DNA from: Flavobacteriia bacterium
GTDB lineage: Bacteria; Bacteroidota; Bacteroidia; Flavobacteriales; Flavobacteriaceae
NCBI GenBank assembly: GCA_004293165.1
Contig: RDYL01000004.1
Coordinates: 1-64,000, forward strand
Length of the DNA: 64,000 bases
Reading direction: 5' to 3'
Numbering within the stretch: the first letter of the stretch is position 1; every line of letters starts with the position of its first letter. The translations under genes were made by a program, and so were the position numbers. Below the pieces are notes generated by a model that worked only from the letters and a program-made list of their open reading frames with translations, had not been told where the DNA came from and did no database searches. Below are positions 1 through 8,183 of the stretch, piece after piece.

Positions 1-79
1 GAATGGTTAAAAAAGAGTAAGGTAGTAACACAAGTACTGCATAAATCAGTACAAGTGAAACCAACTTATAAACAAGAGG

Positions 80-106
80 AGGCTGTCGTAAGACAGCCTT
101 TTTTTT
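80..106 (+). terminator. Rho-independent terminator at left edge
   Basis: A perfect 8-bp stem (AGGCTGTC / GACAGCCT, 80-87 with 92-99) has a GTAA loop and is followed by a run of eight T (99-106). It should end transcription of a gene lying to the left of the window. That gene cannot be identified. One reading frame ends at a TAA at 18-20, and another stays open to a TAA at 142-144 but would run through the hairpin, so the first is more likely the true end. A small second inverted repeat, GTACTG / CAGTAC, lies at 34-52. Confidence 0.85.
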
Positions 107-245
107 GGGTTATAACTTGGCTTAATTATTTTATTTTACAATAACAATCTTAAATCTAAAAAGATTGGATATTTTTACATAATGAAAAATATGTCTTACT
201 TGTAAAAATTTTAAAATAGTTGTTATTAAATAAAAAATTTATCTT

Positions 246-791
246 ATGAAATTAATTAAATATTCATTTTTTATATTATTATTTTCTTTTATGTCAGTAA
301 GAGCTCAAAATAATTTATTTTCATTCACTCAAAGCGGATTAACTAAATTTATTATTCAAGAGTTTAAAGACGTAAAACAGAAAGAATTGTATGAAAAAAC
401 CATGAGTTGGTTAAATCTAAATAAACAAAAGAGTAAAATTCAGCTAAACGATACAAAAAAAAACGAATTCATTTGCTTTGAAGAAGTGAAATCAAGAATT
501 TTATGTGATAAGTATTTGGAAGATTTGAATTGTTATGATATCAGATCCACCATTCTAATTTCTTTCAATAATAATAGCTATAAGTTCGAGGTAGTTAAAA
601 TGGAAATACTAATACAAACAAATACGGAAAGAAAATGGATGGATTTTTCAATAGAAGCGGATCATCAAAATAAGTATTTTAAAAAAAATGGGATGATAAA
701 TGCTAGATATAAAATGTATCCTAGTACGATAGAAACTATTTTTAATTCATTTAATGAAAATTTGAAAAATTATATTGTTAATTCCCATTGA
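246..791 (+). CDS. Secreted DUF4468-like protein
   Basis: A 181-residue protein with a clear Sec signal peptide (residues 1-20, hydrophobic FFILLFSFMSV, probable cleavage before QNN). The mature part is lysine- and asparagine-rich. It follows the pattern FTQSGLTKFI..LYEKTMSWLN..EVKSRILC..CYDIRSTILISF, which resembles the DUF4468 (TBP-like fold) secreted proteins common in Bacteroidota. That match is from memory of the family and is not verified. The protein stands alone between a terminator and a 500-bp gene-poor stretch. No clear TAnnTTTG promoter box was seen upstream. The function of DUF4468 proteins is unknown and nothing here suggests one. Confidence 0.7.
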   Translation: MKLIKYSFFILLFSFMSVRAQNNLFSFTQSGLTKFIIQEFKDVKQKELYEKTMSWLNLNKQKSKIQLNDTKKNEFICFEEVKSRILCDKYLEDLNCYDIRSTILISFNNNSYKFEVVKMEILIQTNTERKWMDFSIEADHQNKYFKKNGMINARYKMYPSTIETIFNSFNENLKNYIVNSH

Positions 792-1034
792 GTTTTCAAT
801 TTATAGTATGTTTACTTCAGTTGTACGGAGTTTATAACGATAAAGAGTGTAAAAAATTGAAAAAATCAAAAAGAATTTAAAACAGGTTAATGATTTTTTT
901 AAATAGAGAGTGTTAATTTTTTTTACAGAGCTGCATCGGTATTTTTTGAAATAGATTGCTTTTAAAAAGTTATACAGAGTCCGAAGCTTCGGAAGCTGCG
1001 TTATTCATAATACAAACTAAACTAATTAGATGGT

Positions 1035-1058
1035 TCATGCTGTCAAGCATCTCTTGAA
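1035..1058 (+). repeat. Degenerate intergenic repeat, copy A
   Basis: A 24-base word beginning TCATGCTGTCAAGCATCTC. The copy at 31559-31582 differs at three positions (8, 13 and 14). Both sit in gene-poor DNA and on the same strand. From memory, related TCATGCTGAA...CAGCATCTC words occur in many flavobacterial intergenic regions, so these may be eroded members of that family. Confidence 0.45.
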
Positions 1059-1275
1059 TATGTGATTACTAAAAAATTAACTTAGTTTTAGTAAGATTTC
1101 GAAATACTGAAGCCATAGTTTTCACCCTTTTGCCTTCAATCATCTCAGTAAACATAACTAATAAATCTAATGAAAAAAAGTAATTCCACCCTCATCACTT
1201 CGATTTTTCATAAAATTACCCCAGCTATTTATTAAAAATGTATCTAGAACTACTATAAACAAACTCTAAAAATAA

Positions 1276-1283
1276 TATATTTG
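1276..1283 (+). promoter_or_regulatory. Promoter -7 box (TATATTTG) of the glycan locus
   Basis: An exact match to the Bacteroidota TAnnTTTG box, ending 15 bp before the ATG at 1299. It overlaps an in-frame TTG at 1281, which rules that codon out as the start of the aminotransferase. No convincing -33 TTG element was seen at standard spacing. Confidence 0.65.
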
Positions 1284-1298
1284 CATAAATATAATAAT

Positions 1299-2429
1299 AT
1301 GAATCCATCTAAAATATGGTTATCTTCTCCACATATGGGGGGTAACGAACAAAAATATGTACAAGAAGCTTTTGATGCGAATTGGGTAGCACCTTTAGGG
1401 CCAAATGTAACAGGTTTGGAAAATGACATTCAAAATTATTTAAAAGAAGGTGCAGAAGTAGCTGCCATAAGTTCTGGGACTGCTGCACTACATTTAGCAC
1501 TTATTTTAGCAGGTGTTACAGCAGGTGATGAGGTAATTTGTCAGAGCATGACTTTCTCCGCCTCTGCCAACCCTATTTTATATTTAGGAGCTATTCCAGT
1601 TTTTATCGATAGTGAAAATGAAACTTGGAATTTGTGTCCTATAGCCTTAGAAAAAGCTATAAAAGACAGAATTTTAAAAGGAAAAAAACCAAAAGCAATC
1701 ATAGGGGTACATTTGTATGGTATGCCTTTCAATGTAGAAGCAATTGTTGCGATTTCAACAAAATATGAAATACCTCTCATTGAAGATAGTGCTGAAGCGC
1801 TTGGAAGTACTTATAAAGGACAAAAGTGTGGTACGTTTGGCGCATTTGGTGTGCTTTCATTCAATGGAAATAAAATAATCACCACTTCAGGAGGGGGGGC
1901 TTTGGTTACTAAGACCAAAGAGAGTAAAGAAAAAGCGGTCTTTTTCGCAACACAATCAAGAGATAACGCACCACATTACCAACATTCAGAAATTGGTTAT
2001 AACTACAGAATGAGTAATATTTGTGCGGGTATAGGAAGAGGTCAAATGGAAGTAATTGACACAAGGGTATCCCAACGTAGAGCAATGCATTCATTTTACC
2101 AAGAGATATTTAAAGAGAATAGCGTAGTTACGGTGTTCAATGAACCGTCAAATGACTATTTTTCTAATCATTGGCTAAGTGCTATAGTGTTAGGGTCGTA
2201 TGAGCAACGAGAAGCATTACGTTTAGCATTGGAGGCATGTAATATTGAGTCTAGACCTTTGTGGAAGCCAATGCATCTGCAGCCTATTTTTGAAAAGTAT
2301 CCGTATTATGGGGCAAAAGTATCTGAAACATTATTTGAAAAAGGATTATGCATGCCTTCAGGTTCCAATCTAACAGATACTGATAGAGATAGAATTGCTG
2401 AGGTTATTGAAGTGTTTTTTCCAAGGTGA
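1299..2429 (+). CDS. DegT/DnrJ/EryC1/StrS-family sugar aminotransferase
   Basis: A 376-residue PLP-dependent aminotransferase that should transfer an amino group to a UDP-keto-sugar to make an amino sugar for a surface glycan. It opens with IWLSSPHMGGNE, has the cofactor-binding SSGTAALHLAL segment, the acidic EDSAEALGS motif, and the Schiff-base lysine in SFNGNKIITTSGGG at about residue 200. The length is normal for the family. The ATG at 1299 is chosen because a TATATTTG promoter box ends at 1283 and overlaps the upstream in-frame TTG at 1281. It is followed by a truncated phosphoglycosyl transferase, a pairing like PglE/PglC in bacillosamine-type pathways. The exact substrate cannot be read from sequence, and a matching 4,6-dehydratase is not in the window. 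Confidence 0.88.
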   Translation: MNPSKIWLSSPHMGGNEQKYVQEAFDANWVAPLGPNVTGLENDIQNYLKEGAEVAAISSGTAALHLALILAGVTAGDEVICQSMTFSASANPILYLGAIPVFIDSENETWNLCPIALEKAIKDRILKGKKPKAIIGVHLYGMPFNVEAIVAISTKYEIPLIEDSAEALGSTYKGQKCGTFGAFGVLSFNGNKIITTSGGGALVTKTKESKEKAVFFATQSRDNAPHYQHSEIGYNYRMSNICAGIGRGQMEVIDTRVSQRRAMHSFYQEIFKENSVVTVFNEPSNDYFSNHWLSAIVLGSYEQREALRLALEACNIESRPLWKPMHLQPIFEKYPYYGAKVSETLFEKGLCMPSGSNLTDTDRDRIAEVIEVFFPR

Positions 2430-2534
2430 TTCGTGTGTTTTAAATGTTTACCATTGGGCACTCAAGGTACGTAATAGGTACAGATTTATATTGAAGATTT
2501 TAGAAGATAAAATTTAAATAGGGAATTACGTAGA

Positions 2535-3014
2535 ATGTTGTTTACACAAACAAGAATAGGTTATAAAGGAATTCCTTTTACAATTTATAAGTTTAGAACC
2601 TATACAGTAGAGGGAGCTAAACAAACTTTTTATGGAAGTATTTTAAGAAAAACAAAGTTAGATGAATTACCCCAACTGTATAATTTATGTAAAGGCGATA
2701 TGGTTTTAGTCGGTCCTAGACCCGATATTCCAGGTTATGCCGATACGTTGGAAGGAGAGGATGCAATTATATTAACGGTAAAACCAGGAATAACAGGATT
2801 AGCCTCACTAAAATATAAAAAGGAGGAATTTTTATTGCAATCTAAGAAGCATCCTCAACAGTATAATGACGAAATCATCTGGCCTGATAAAGTACGTATT
2901 AATAAATGGTATATTCAGCACAGAACTATTGTTATGGATCTTATAATATTATTTTATACCTTTATTCCTTTGCCTTTTAATGTGGATAAGTTTATTGAAA
3001 ATTATAAATCATAA
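2535..3014 (+). pseudogene. Truncated PglC-type phosphoglycosyl transferase
   Basis: The 159 residues match the cytosolic catalytic domain of monotopic sugar-1-phosphate transferases: FTQTRIGYKGIPFTIYKFRT, the catalytic Asp-Glu in TKLDELPQLYN, and VGPRPDIPGY followed by KPGITGLASLKY. The N-terminal re-entrant membrane helix, about 40 residues in this family, is absent. Upstream in the same frame there is a stop at 2508-2510 and only N-L-N-R-E-L-R-R before the first ATG. Compared with the intact transferase domain encoded at 26050-27432, about 12 residues are also missing between the FRT motif and the LRK-LDE block. The 105-bp gap from the aminotransferase looks like decayed coding DNA. Most likely a non-functional remnant. 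A shortened soluble enzyme is possible but would lack the membrane insertion these enzymes rely on. Confidence 0.7.
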
Positions 3015-3164
3015 GCTCAAATTAAAGAACAAATTCAGTTCTTGGACTAAAAAAAAGTATAACGTCCTAATTTTCAGATGATTTGTAACTCTCTCAGCAC
3101 AAAGCAAGTCAAAAAAAATCGAAAATTCTCTGTGCAAAATAAAAAGTGCAATGATTTGTGTTAC

Positions 3165-3182
3165 TTGTGTCTTTAGTGGTTA
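3165..3182 (+). repeat. Degenerate TTGTG..TTAGTGGTTA intergenic repeat
   Basis: An 18-base word ending TTTAGTGGTTA in the roughly 300-bp gene-free stretch between the truncated transferase and the Wza-like gene. The inverse complement of 31434-31451 matches it at 16 of 18 positions. It is probably an eroded member of a dispersed flavobacterial intergenic repeat. The rest of 3015-3286 shows no gene. Confidence 0.4.
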
Positions 3183-3286
3183 TAATAACTTAATATTAAA
3201 AAATCCAACTAAATGATTCCAAATTACATCATTCATACTATTTATGCTTTCTTATTTAAAATATTTTTCATTCAATTAAATTATAC

Positions 3287-3294
3287 TATATTTG
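3287..3294 (+). promoter_or_regulatory. Promoter -7 box (TATATTTG) of the Wza/Wzc pair
   Basis: An exact TAnnTTTG box, 17 bp before the ATG at 3312. A longer in-frame opening from an ATG at 3213 would place the promoter inside the coding region, so the shorter start is preferred. Confidence 0.65.
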
Positions 3295-3311
3295 CAGTTA
3301 AATTTGATTTT

Positions 3312-4079
3312 ATGAAAAAAGTGGTTGTGCTACAACTGATGGCTTTAATATTTGTTATAACATCGTGTACGGCAAAGAAAGAAATTCTGTATTTAAATGA
3401 CTTAAAAGCCAATGAGAATAGTAGTTTTCAATGGTCCGATGTAATTATACAACCAAATGATATTATAAGTGTAAAAATAACTGCAGATGATATGTTATTA
3501 GCAGCTCCTTATAATTTAAACCCGGCCCAACAACAAAATTTACAAAATACTCAGTTAATGTTACAAGGGTATTTAGTTTCTAATGAAGGTAAAATAAATC
3601 TACCAGTATTAGGTGATTTTGAGGTTAAAAATTTAACTTATACCCAATTAGAGTCTAGGATTCAAGGGGATTTAATTTCGAAAAAATTATTAAAAAATCC
3701 AATTGTTGTTTGTAGAATATTAAACGCAAAAGTTACTATTTTAGGAGAAGTTAGGAATCCTGGTACTTATACTTTCTTTGAGAATAATTTAACCGTTTTA
3801 CAGGCTTTAGGTCTGGCAGGAGATTTGAATATTAATGGTGTAAGGAAAAACATTAAAGTTATTCGTTTGGAGAATAATCAGCAAAAAATCGGCGAAATTG
3901 ACTTAACTAAAAAGAATTGGATGAATTCTCCTTTTTATTTTATAAAACCTAATGATGTTATTATTGTAAATCCAAATACTGCTAAAGTTAAATCAGCAGG
4001 TATTATTGGTAATGCAGGAACTTTACTAGGAACAATATCTGTTATTTTATCCTCATTTTTAATCATTAGAAGTCTTTAA
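3312..4079 (+). CDS. Wza-like polysaccharide export lipoprotein
   Basis: A 255-residue outer-membrane polysaccharide export protein. The start at 3312 gives a lipoprotein signal peptide with lipobox VITSC (Cys19), and a TATATTTG promoter box lies 17 bp upstream. The poly-export domain follows (VIIQPNDIISVKITADD, then LVSNEGKINLPVLGDFEV). After it comes a SLBB-type domain with the family signature ILGEVRNPGTYTF and LTVLQALGLAGDL. A C-terminal hydrophobic segment (GTLLGTISVILSSFLII) would act as a membrane anchor. The protein is shorter than E. coli Wza, as is usual in Bacteroidota. The Wzc-like kinase starts 10 bp downstream, forming the classical exporter/co-polymerase pair. Confidence 0.9.
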   Translation: MKKVVVLQLMALIFVITSCTAKKEILYLNDLKANENSSFQWSDVIIQPNDIISVKITADDMLLAAPYNLNPAQQQNLQNTQLMLQGYLVSNEGKINLPVLGDFEVKNLTYTQLESRIQGDLISKKLLKNPIVVCRILNAKVTILGEVRNPGTYTFFENNLTVLQALGLAGDLNINGVRKNIKVIRLENNQQKIGEIDLTKKNWMNSPFYFIKPNDVIIVNPNTAKVKSAGIIGNAGTLLGTISVILSSFLIIRSL

Positions 4080-4089
4080 TCTCTCATAA

Positions 4090-6483
4090 ATGAATAATAA
4101 TTTTCCAAAAAATAACGAAATTAATAATAATCAATTTGATTTAAAAGAAGAGTTTTATAAATATTTGCCTTTTTGGTATTGGTTCGTTATAGGTTTATTC
4201 TTTGCTTTAATATCAGTAAAGATTTACTTGAGATATCAAAGTGATATTTATGAATCTAAAACTATTGTAAAACTATTGGATGACACTAATTCTGATTTTA
4301 AAATGCCTTCTAGTGGTGTTAATTTCTTTATGCGAAGCAAAATCAATATTGAAAATGAAAAGGAAATTATTAGGTCTAATCGCTTATTAACCAAGGTAGT
4401 TAAAGAACTTCAGTTGTATAATCAATTTTTTACAGAAGGTAAAGTAAAAAATTCTGAAGAATATGGAATAAAAAATCCAAGTATTGAATGGATTGGAAGT
4501 GAAGAAAAAACAAATTCATTTAAAGGATTGTGGAAAATAACTTATGATAGTAAAGGGTATTTTTGGGACAACGATAATAAAAAAAGAGAATACAATAAAA
4601 TTTATGACATAGAGGGAATAGCGATGAGGGTTATTCCTCCTATTGAACTGCATAATAATGTTAATACACTTTCAATTAAAAAGATTTCTTTAAATGATGC
4701 AGTCACTCGATTAAAAGCTAATATCGAAGTAAGTTTAGTAGGAGAGGAAAGTGATTTGTTGCAAATTACTACAAATGGTCCAATAATAAATAAAAATAAT
4801 GCAATTTTAAATACTTTAAATGAAGTTTTTGATAGAGATGGTAGAGAAGATAGGCAACAAATTTTTAAGAAAACTATTGAATTTGTTAATGCTCGTTTCG
4901 AATATTTATTCAAAGAATTGGATACTATAGAATTGAATAAAGCAGATTACAAAAAAGAGCAAAAATTATCATTTCTTGAGGGAGATAGCCAATCTTTATT
5001 AGGAACAAAGGGAGTGACATTTTCTGAATACGAGCAAGCTAAAACGCAATCCTTGTTAAGTGATATTATTATTTCAGCCTTAAAGGAAGTTAATGATAAT
5101 GAATTGTTACCTACTAATATAGGTTTGGAAGAAATGAAAGTTAATGGTTTAGTTGATGAATACAACAAAGTAGTTTTAGAAACCCAAAAAATAATTACAA
5201 GCGCTGGTGAAAATCATCCAAGTGTTCAAAAGTTAATAGAAGTTCAAAAAAACTTGAAGAGTAATGTTAGGTATTCTCTAAATGCTTATCAAGATGTTTT
5301 ATCAATTAAGATTCAGGCTATAGACAAAGTAAAAGCTATGCAGGAATTTCAATTTGCAGCGTTACCTTACCAGGAAAAAACAATACGTTCTATAGAAAGA
5401 CAACAAAAAATAAAAGAAACACTGTATTTATTATTGTTACAGAAAAGAGAAGAAGCCAGTATAAATTTAGCTATAACAAATCCATCTATTAAAATTGTAG
5501 ATGAAGCGATTTCAGAATCAAATCCTCATTCCCCAAAAAGGGCATTGTTTTATTTAATAGCCACTTTTTTAGGATTATCAATCCCTCTTGCTTTAATTTT
5601 TTTGTATTATTTATTTGATAGTAGAATTCATACTAGAAAAATGATTGAACATGTATTGGACGATATGCCTATTATTGCTGAGATTCCCTTTATAGAGGAA
5701 CAAAGCAAAATAGTCAAGAAAAATGATCATTCTGTGTTATCGGAAGCTTTCAGAATATTGGTGGCTAATTTGAATTTTATTATTCCTATGAATAGTAAAA
5801 GTGCACCAGCAATTTTTGTTTCATCAACAATAAAAGGAGAAGGTAAAACATTTATTGCAACTAATTTAGCCCTAACATTAGCTTCTTTAGGAAAAAAAGT
5901 AATTATAGTTGGTACAGATTTACGAAATCCTCAATTACATAAAGCGCTAAAAACTAAGAAAGAAAAAATTGGATTGGTCAACCTTTTAGTGCAACCTGAG
6001 TTAAGTTTTAACGATTGTGTTTGTCATGAAGAGATAAATGATATTCCACTAGATATTATTTATTCAGGGGTTATTCCTCCTAATCCTACAGAAATTTTAG
6101 CAAACGGTCATTTTGAGCATATTTTGGCCGAACTAAAACAAGTGTATGATTATGTTGTTATTGATACTGCTCCTACCTTATTAGTTGCAGATTCTACAAT
6201 AATTACAAAATATGCAGACACAACGCTTTATTTAATTAAAGCAAACTATACTGATAAACAAATTTTACCATATATTAATAATTTAAAACACCAAAATAAA
6301 ATTAAAAATACAGCAATTGTATTTAATAATATTGGTCAAAATGAAGGATATGGAAAAGGGTATGCTTATTCATATCAATACAATTATGGCTATGGATATG
6401 GTTATAATATGAGTATTTTATTACCAAGTCGATTCGCTAAATTTACTCGAATTTTTAAAAGTATGCTTAAAAAGAAGAAGTAG
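4090..6483 (+). CDS. Wzc-like polysaccharide co-polymerase and tyrosine autokinase
   Basis: A 797-residue inner-membrane protein combining a Wzz-type chain-length domain with a BY-kinase. The first membrane segment is at about residues 27-46. A long periplasmic coiled-coil region follows, and the second membrane segment is near 484-508, just after the proline-containing SNPHSPKRA motif. The kinase part has Walker A SSTIKGEGKTF (about 578), Walker A' VIIVGTDLRNP (about 604) and Walker B DYVVIDTAP (about 688). A cluster of nine tyrosines (about 754-773, alternating Gly-Tyr) is the expected autophosphorylation site. Unusually, it is followed by a further basic tail ending in four lysines. It sits directly behind the Wza-like gene, and its stop codon overlaps the end of the convergent phosphatase gene by 17 bp. 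Confidence 0.93.
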   Translation: MNNNFPKNNEINNNQFDLKEEFYKYLPFWYWFVIGLFFALISVKIYLRYQSDIYESKTIVKLLDDTNSDFKMPSSGVNFFMRSKINIENEKEIIRSNRLLTKVVKELQLYNQFFTEGKVKNSEEYGIKNPSIEWIGSEEKTNSFKGLWKITYDSKGYFWDNDNKKREYNKIYDIEGIAMRVIPPIELHNNVNTLSIKKISLNDAVTRLKANIEVSLVGEESDLLQITTNGPIINKNNAILNTLNEVFDRDGREDRQQIFKKTIEFVNARFEYLFKELDTIELNKADYKKEQKLSFLEGDSQSLLGTKGVTFSEYEQAKTQSLLSDIIISALKEVNDNELLPTNIGLEEMKVNGLVDEYNKVVLETQKIITSAGENHPSVQKLIEVQKNLKSNVRYSLNAYQDVLSIKIQAIDKVKAMQEFQFAALPYQEKTIRSIERQQKIKETLYLLLLQKREEASINLAITNPSIKIVDEAISESNPHSPKRALFYLIATFLGLSIPLALIFLYYLFDSRIHTRKMIEHVLDDMPIIAEIPFIEEQSKIVKKNDHSVLSEAFRILVANLNFIIPMNSKSAPAIFVSSTIKGEGKTFIATNLALTLASLGKKVIIVGTDLRNPQLHKALKTKKEKIGLVNLLVQPELSFNDCVCHEEINDIPLDIIYSGVIPPNPTEILANGHFEHILAELKQVYDYVVIDTAPTLLVADSTIITKYADTTLYLIKANYTDKQILPYINNLKHQNKIKNTAIVFNNIGQNEGYGKGYAYSYQYNYGYGYGYNMSILLPSRFAKFTRIFKSMLKKKK

Positions 6484-7216
6484 AGAAAATACGATTTGAT
6501 TGAATAAGTCCCTCAAGTTGTTTGCAATTTGAACCGGCAATTTTCAAGGGCACTTCTTTAGTAAACAGAATGTGCTCTATTCTATGGGTGTCAGTACCCA
6601 TAAAGTTGTACATTTCTAAATCAAGTAGTTGTTGGCAAAGTTTTTTTACATCATTTCCATAATACCCTAAAATGGATAAGCTATTCATTTGGAAATATAA
6701 ATCAAAATTTTTTAAGCGCTCGAAAGCGGAAAGATTATTTTTCCAATACAAATATCGTTCAGGATGTGCCAAAATTAATTTAAAACCTTTTAATTTTAAT
6801 TGGAACAGTGTTTCCATTATCCGTTCAGATGGAGCAAAAAGCATAGAAAATTCAACCAATACATACCCCCCTGGTAAGGTTACTAAAGTTTTTTGTTCCA
6901 TCAGATGTTCTAAATAGACATCTGCAAGATATTCACTTGCAACATTCTTAATAAACAAAGAGTCAACACTACTGCAATAGTTTGCATAGGCAGTTGTAAG
7001 ATCAGCTGTGCTATTGTTCCATAAACCTGGATAGGTGTGTGGTGTAGCTATTGCTTCTGTGATGCCTAATTCTTGCATAGCATTACAAAGGCTTATCGTT
7101 TCTTCTAATGATTTTGAGCCATCATCTATTCCCCAAAGTAGGTGATTGTGGATGTCAATAAAACCATTTTCCCACAAGTCTTTCCAGAAAATTTTTTTCT
7201 TAGAAATCCAAAACAT
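6467..7216 (-). CDS. CpsB/CapC-type PHP-domain tyrosine phosphatase
   Basis: A 249-residue metal-dependent phosphatase expected to dephosphorylate the tyrosine cluster of the neighbouring Wzc-like kinase. The PHP-domain metal ligands are visible: DIHNHLLWGIDDGS (His23 and His25), ATPHTYPG, a glutamate in YVLVEFSML, LILAHPERY and FMGTDTHR. The start at 7216 (MFWISKK) is chosen because a minus-strand promoter box TATTTTTG at 7241-7248 overlaps the upstream in-frame TTG. The gene is convergent with the kinase and the two 3' ends overlap by 17 bp. Confidence 0.9.
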   Translation of the reverse strand: MFWISKKKIFWKDLWENGFIDIHNHLLWGIDDGSKSLEETISLCNAMQELGITEAIATPHTYPGLWNNSTADLTTAYANYCSSVDSLFIKNVASEYLADVYLEHLMEQKTLVTLPGGYVLVEFSMLFAPSERIMETLFQLKLKGFKLILAHPERYLYWKNNLSAFERLKNFDLYFQMNSLSILGYYGNDVKKLCQQLLDLEMYNFMGTDTHRIEHILFTKEVPLKIAGSNCKQLEGLIQSNRIFSTSSF

Positions 7217-7240
7217 TTCGGTGATTTTAAAATTAATAGT

Positions 7241-7248
7241 CAAAAATA
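7241..7248 (-). promoter_or_regulatory. Promoter -7 box of the PHP phosphatase gene
   Basis: CAAAAATA on the plus strand, i.e. TATTTTTG on the minus strand. It lies 24 bp upstream of the ATG at 7216 and fixes that start. Confidence 0.6.
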
Positions 7249-7391
7249 CAATTTAATACTACAATTTGTGTTTACAATTAAAATGTTTTTTTAAGTTTGC
7301 ATCAAATTTATTTTAGAGATGTACTTAGTATATAGATATTTTCAAATCAATACAGAGGAAATGAATTTTTAAATTTTTTTAGTCAATAGAA

Positions 7392-7399
7392 TAAATTTG
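7392..7399 (+). promoter_or_regulatory. Promoter -7 box (TAAATTTG) of the barrel-protein gene
   Basis: An exact TAnnTTTG match 80 bp upstream of the ATG at 7480. A second match (TAAGTTTG, 7292-7299) with a TTTG about 23 bp before it could be an additional upstream promoter. Confidence 0.5.
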
Positions 7400-7479
7400 T
7401 AACCTTAAATAAAAAAAACGTAATAATTCATTTGTTGCTATTTATAATGCATTAATGAAATAAAAAAAAATAAGCCATA

Positions 7480-8121
7480 ATGAAAAATAAATTATTTTTA
7501 GTAGTAGTGTTTTTAATAAGTAGTTCTCTAGCGGTAGCTCAATTCAATAGAAATAATATGTCGGTTGAATTAAATTACGGTTACAATGGCGCCATACAAC
7601 CTTATAACAAGCAATTTCAATCCAATTTTTCTGGATTTAATCATTTTGAAGTAGGTCTTCGATACATGTTTTCAGAATATTTGGGAACAAAAATAATTTT
7701 TAAATCCGATAAATTTGTAAATGATCCAGGAGGTAATATAGGGATTCAATACAATTCTTTGGGTGCAGGTTTAGTTTATAATGCTGGAAAAAAATTAGGT
7801 TTAACCTATTTTACAAGAGATAATTTAGGTCTTTTGGTTCATTTAGAAGGTTCAATTGGTTTTGCAAACTCATTACAACAACAATTTGAATCAGAAAAAA
7901 CACAAATAATTGGATTTGGTATTACACCTCAATATAGAATCAATAATAAATTTGCCATCGTTTCTGATTTTACATATAATATCAATTTAAAGCAATTATA
8001 TGGATTTGATGGCTTTCCAATCAATACTAATAAAGTTTCTGAAAGTGGTAGTTTTTACAACATTTCTATTGGTTTAATTTATTATATTGGTGAAAATAAA
8101 TATCATTCGGATTGGTATTAA
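7480..8121 (+). CDS. Small outer-membrane beta-barrel protein
   Basis: A 213-residue protein with a signal peptide (residues 1-20, LFLVVVFLISSSLAVAQ) followed by alternating hydrophobic/polar strands typical of an 8-10-stranded outer-membrane barrel (VELNYGYNG, FEVGLRYMFS, LGAGLVYNAGK, FGITPQYRI, ISIGLIYYIG). The last residues (KYHSDWY) end in an aromatic residue, as barrel proteins often do. The family is not certain; it resembles OmpA/porin-like barrels of Bacteroidota. It lies between the kinase/phosphatase pair and the ABC exporter operon, whose promoter box starts 5 bp after its stop codon. A role at the surface in glycan export or anchoring is possible but only inferred from position. 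Confidence 0.72.
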   Translation: MKNKLFLVVVFLISSSLAVAQFNRNNMSVELNYGYNGAIQPYNKQFQSNFSGFNHFEVGLRYMFSEYLGTKIIFKSDKFVNDPGGNIGIQYNSLGAGLVYNAGKKLGLTYFTRDNLGLLVHLEGSIGFANSLQQQFESEKTQIIGFGITPQYRINNKFAIVSDFTYNINLKQLYGFDGFPINTNKVSESGSFYNISIGLIYYIGENKYHSDWY

Positions 8122-8125
8122 ATCC

Positions 8126-8133
8126 TATATTTG
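8126..8133 (+). promoter_or_regulatory. Promoter -7 box (TATATTTG) of the wzm-wzt glycan operon
   Basis: An exact TAnnTTTG box, 5 bp after the stop of the barrel-protein gene and 50 bp before the ATG at 8184. It is the best candidate for driving the long plus-strand operon. Confidence 0.65.
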
Positions 8134-8183
8134 TAATTATTGTATTGGCTTTAGCTAAAAGTTGATATAGAATAAATATCAGC

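Larger units (their letters stand above)
792..1298. other. Gene-poor stretch with a relic of a dispersed repeat
   Basis: About 500 bp with stops in all frames and no convincing gene. It contains a 12-bp palindrome (CCGAAGCTTCGG, 981-992). It also contains a 24-base word at 1035-1058 that reappears with 21 of 24 identities at 31559-31582 in another intergenic region, suggesting an old interspersed element. The right end holds the promoter of the aminotransferase gene. Confidence 0.5.

Noticed and set aside
1..144. Open frame from the left edge to a TAA at 142-144
   Set aside because: It would run through a perfect hairpin terminator at 80-106 and gives no recognisable protein, so it is probably chance.
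981..992. 12-bp palindrome CCGAAGCTTCGG
   Set aside because: A single occurrence with no T run and no gene nearby that it could control; not enough to call an operator.
1299..3014. Intact PglE/PglC-type bacillosamine initiation pair
   Set aside because: The second gene lacks its membrane helix and an internal segment, so an intact initiating pair is not supported.
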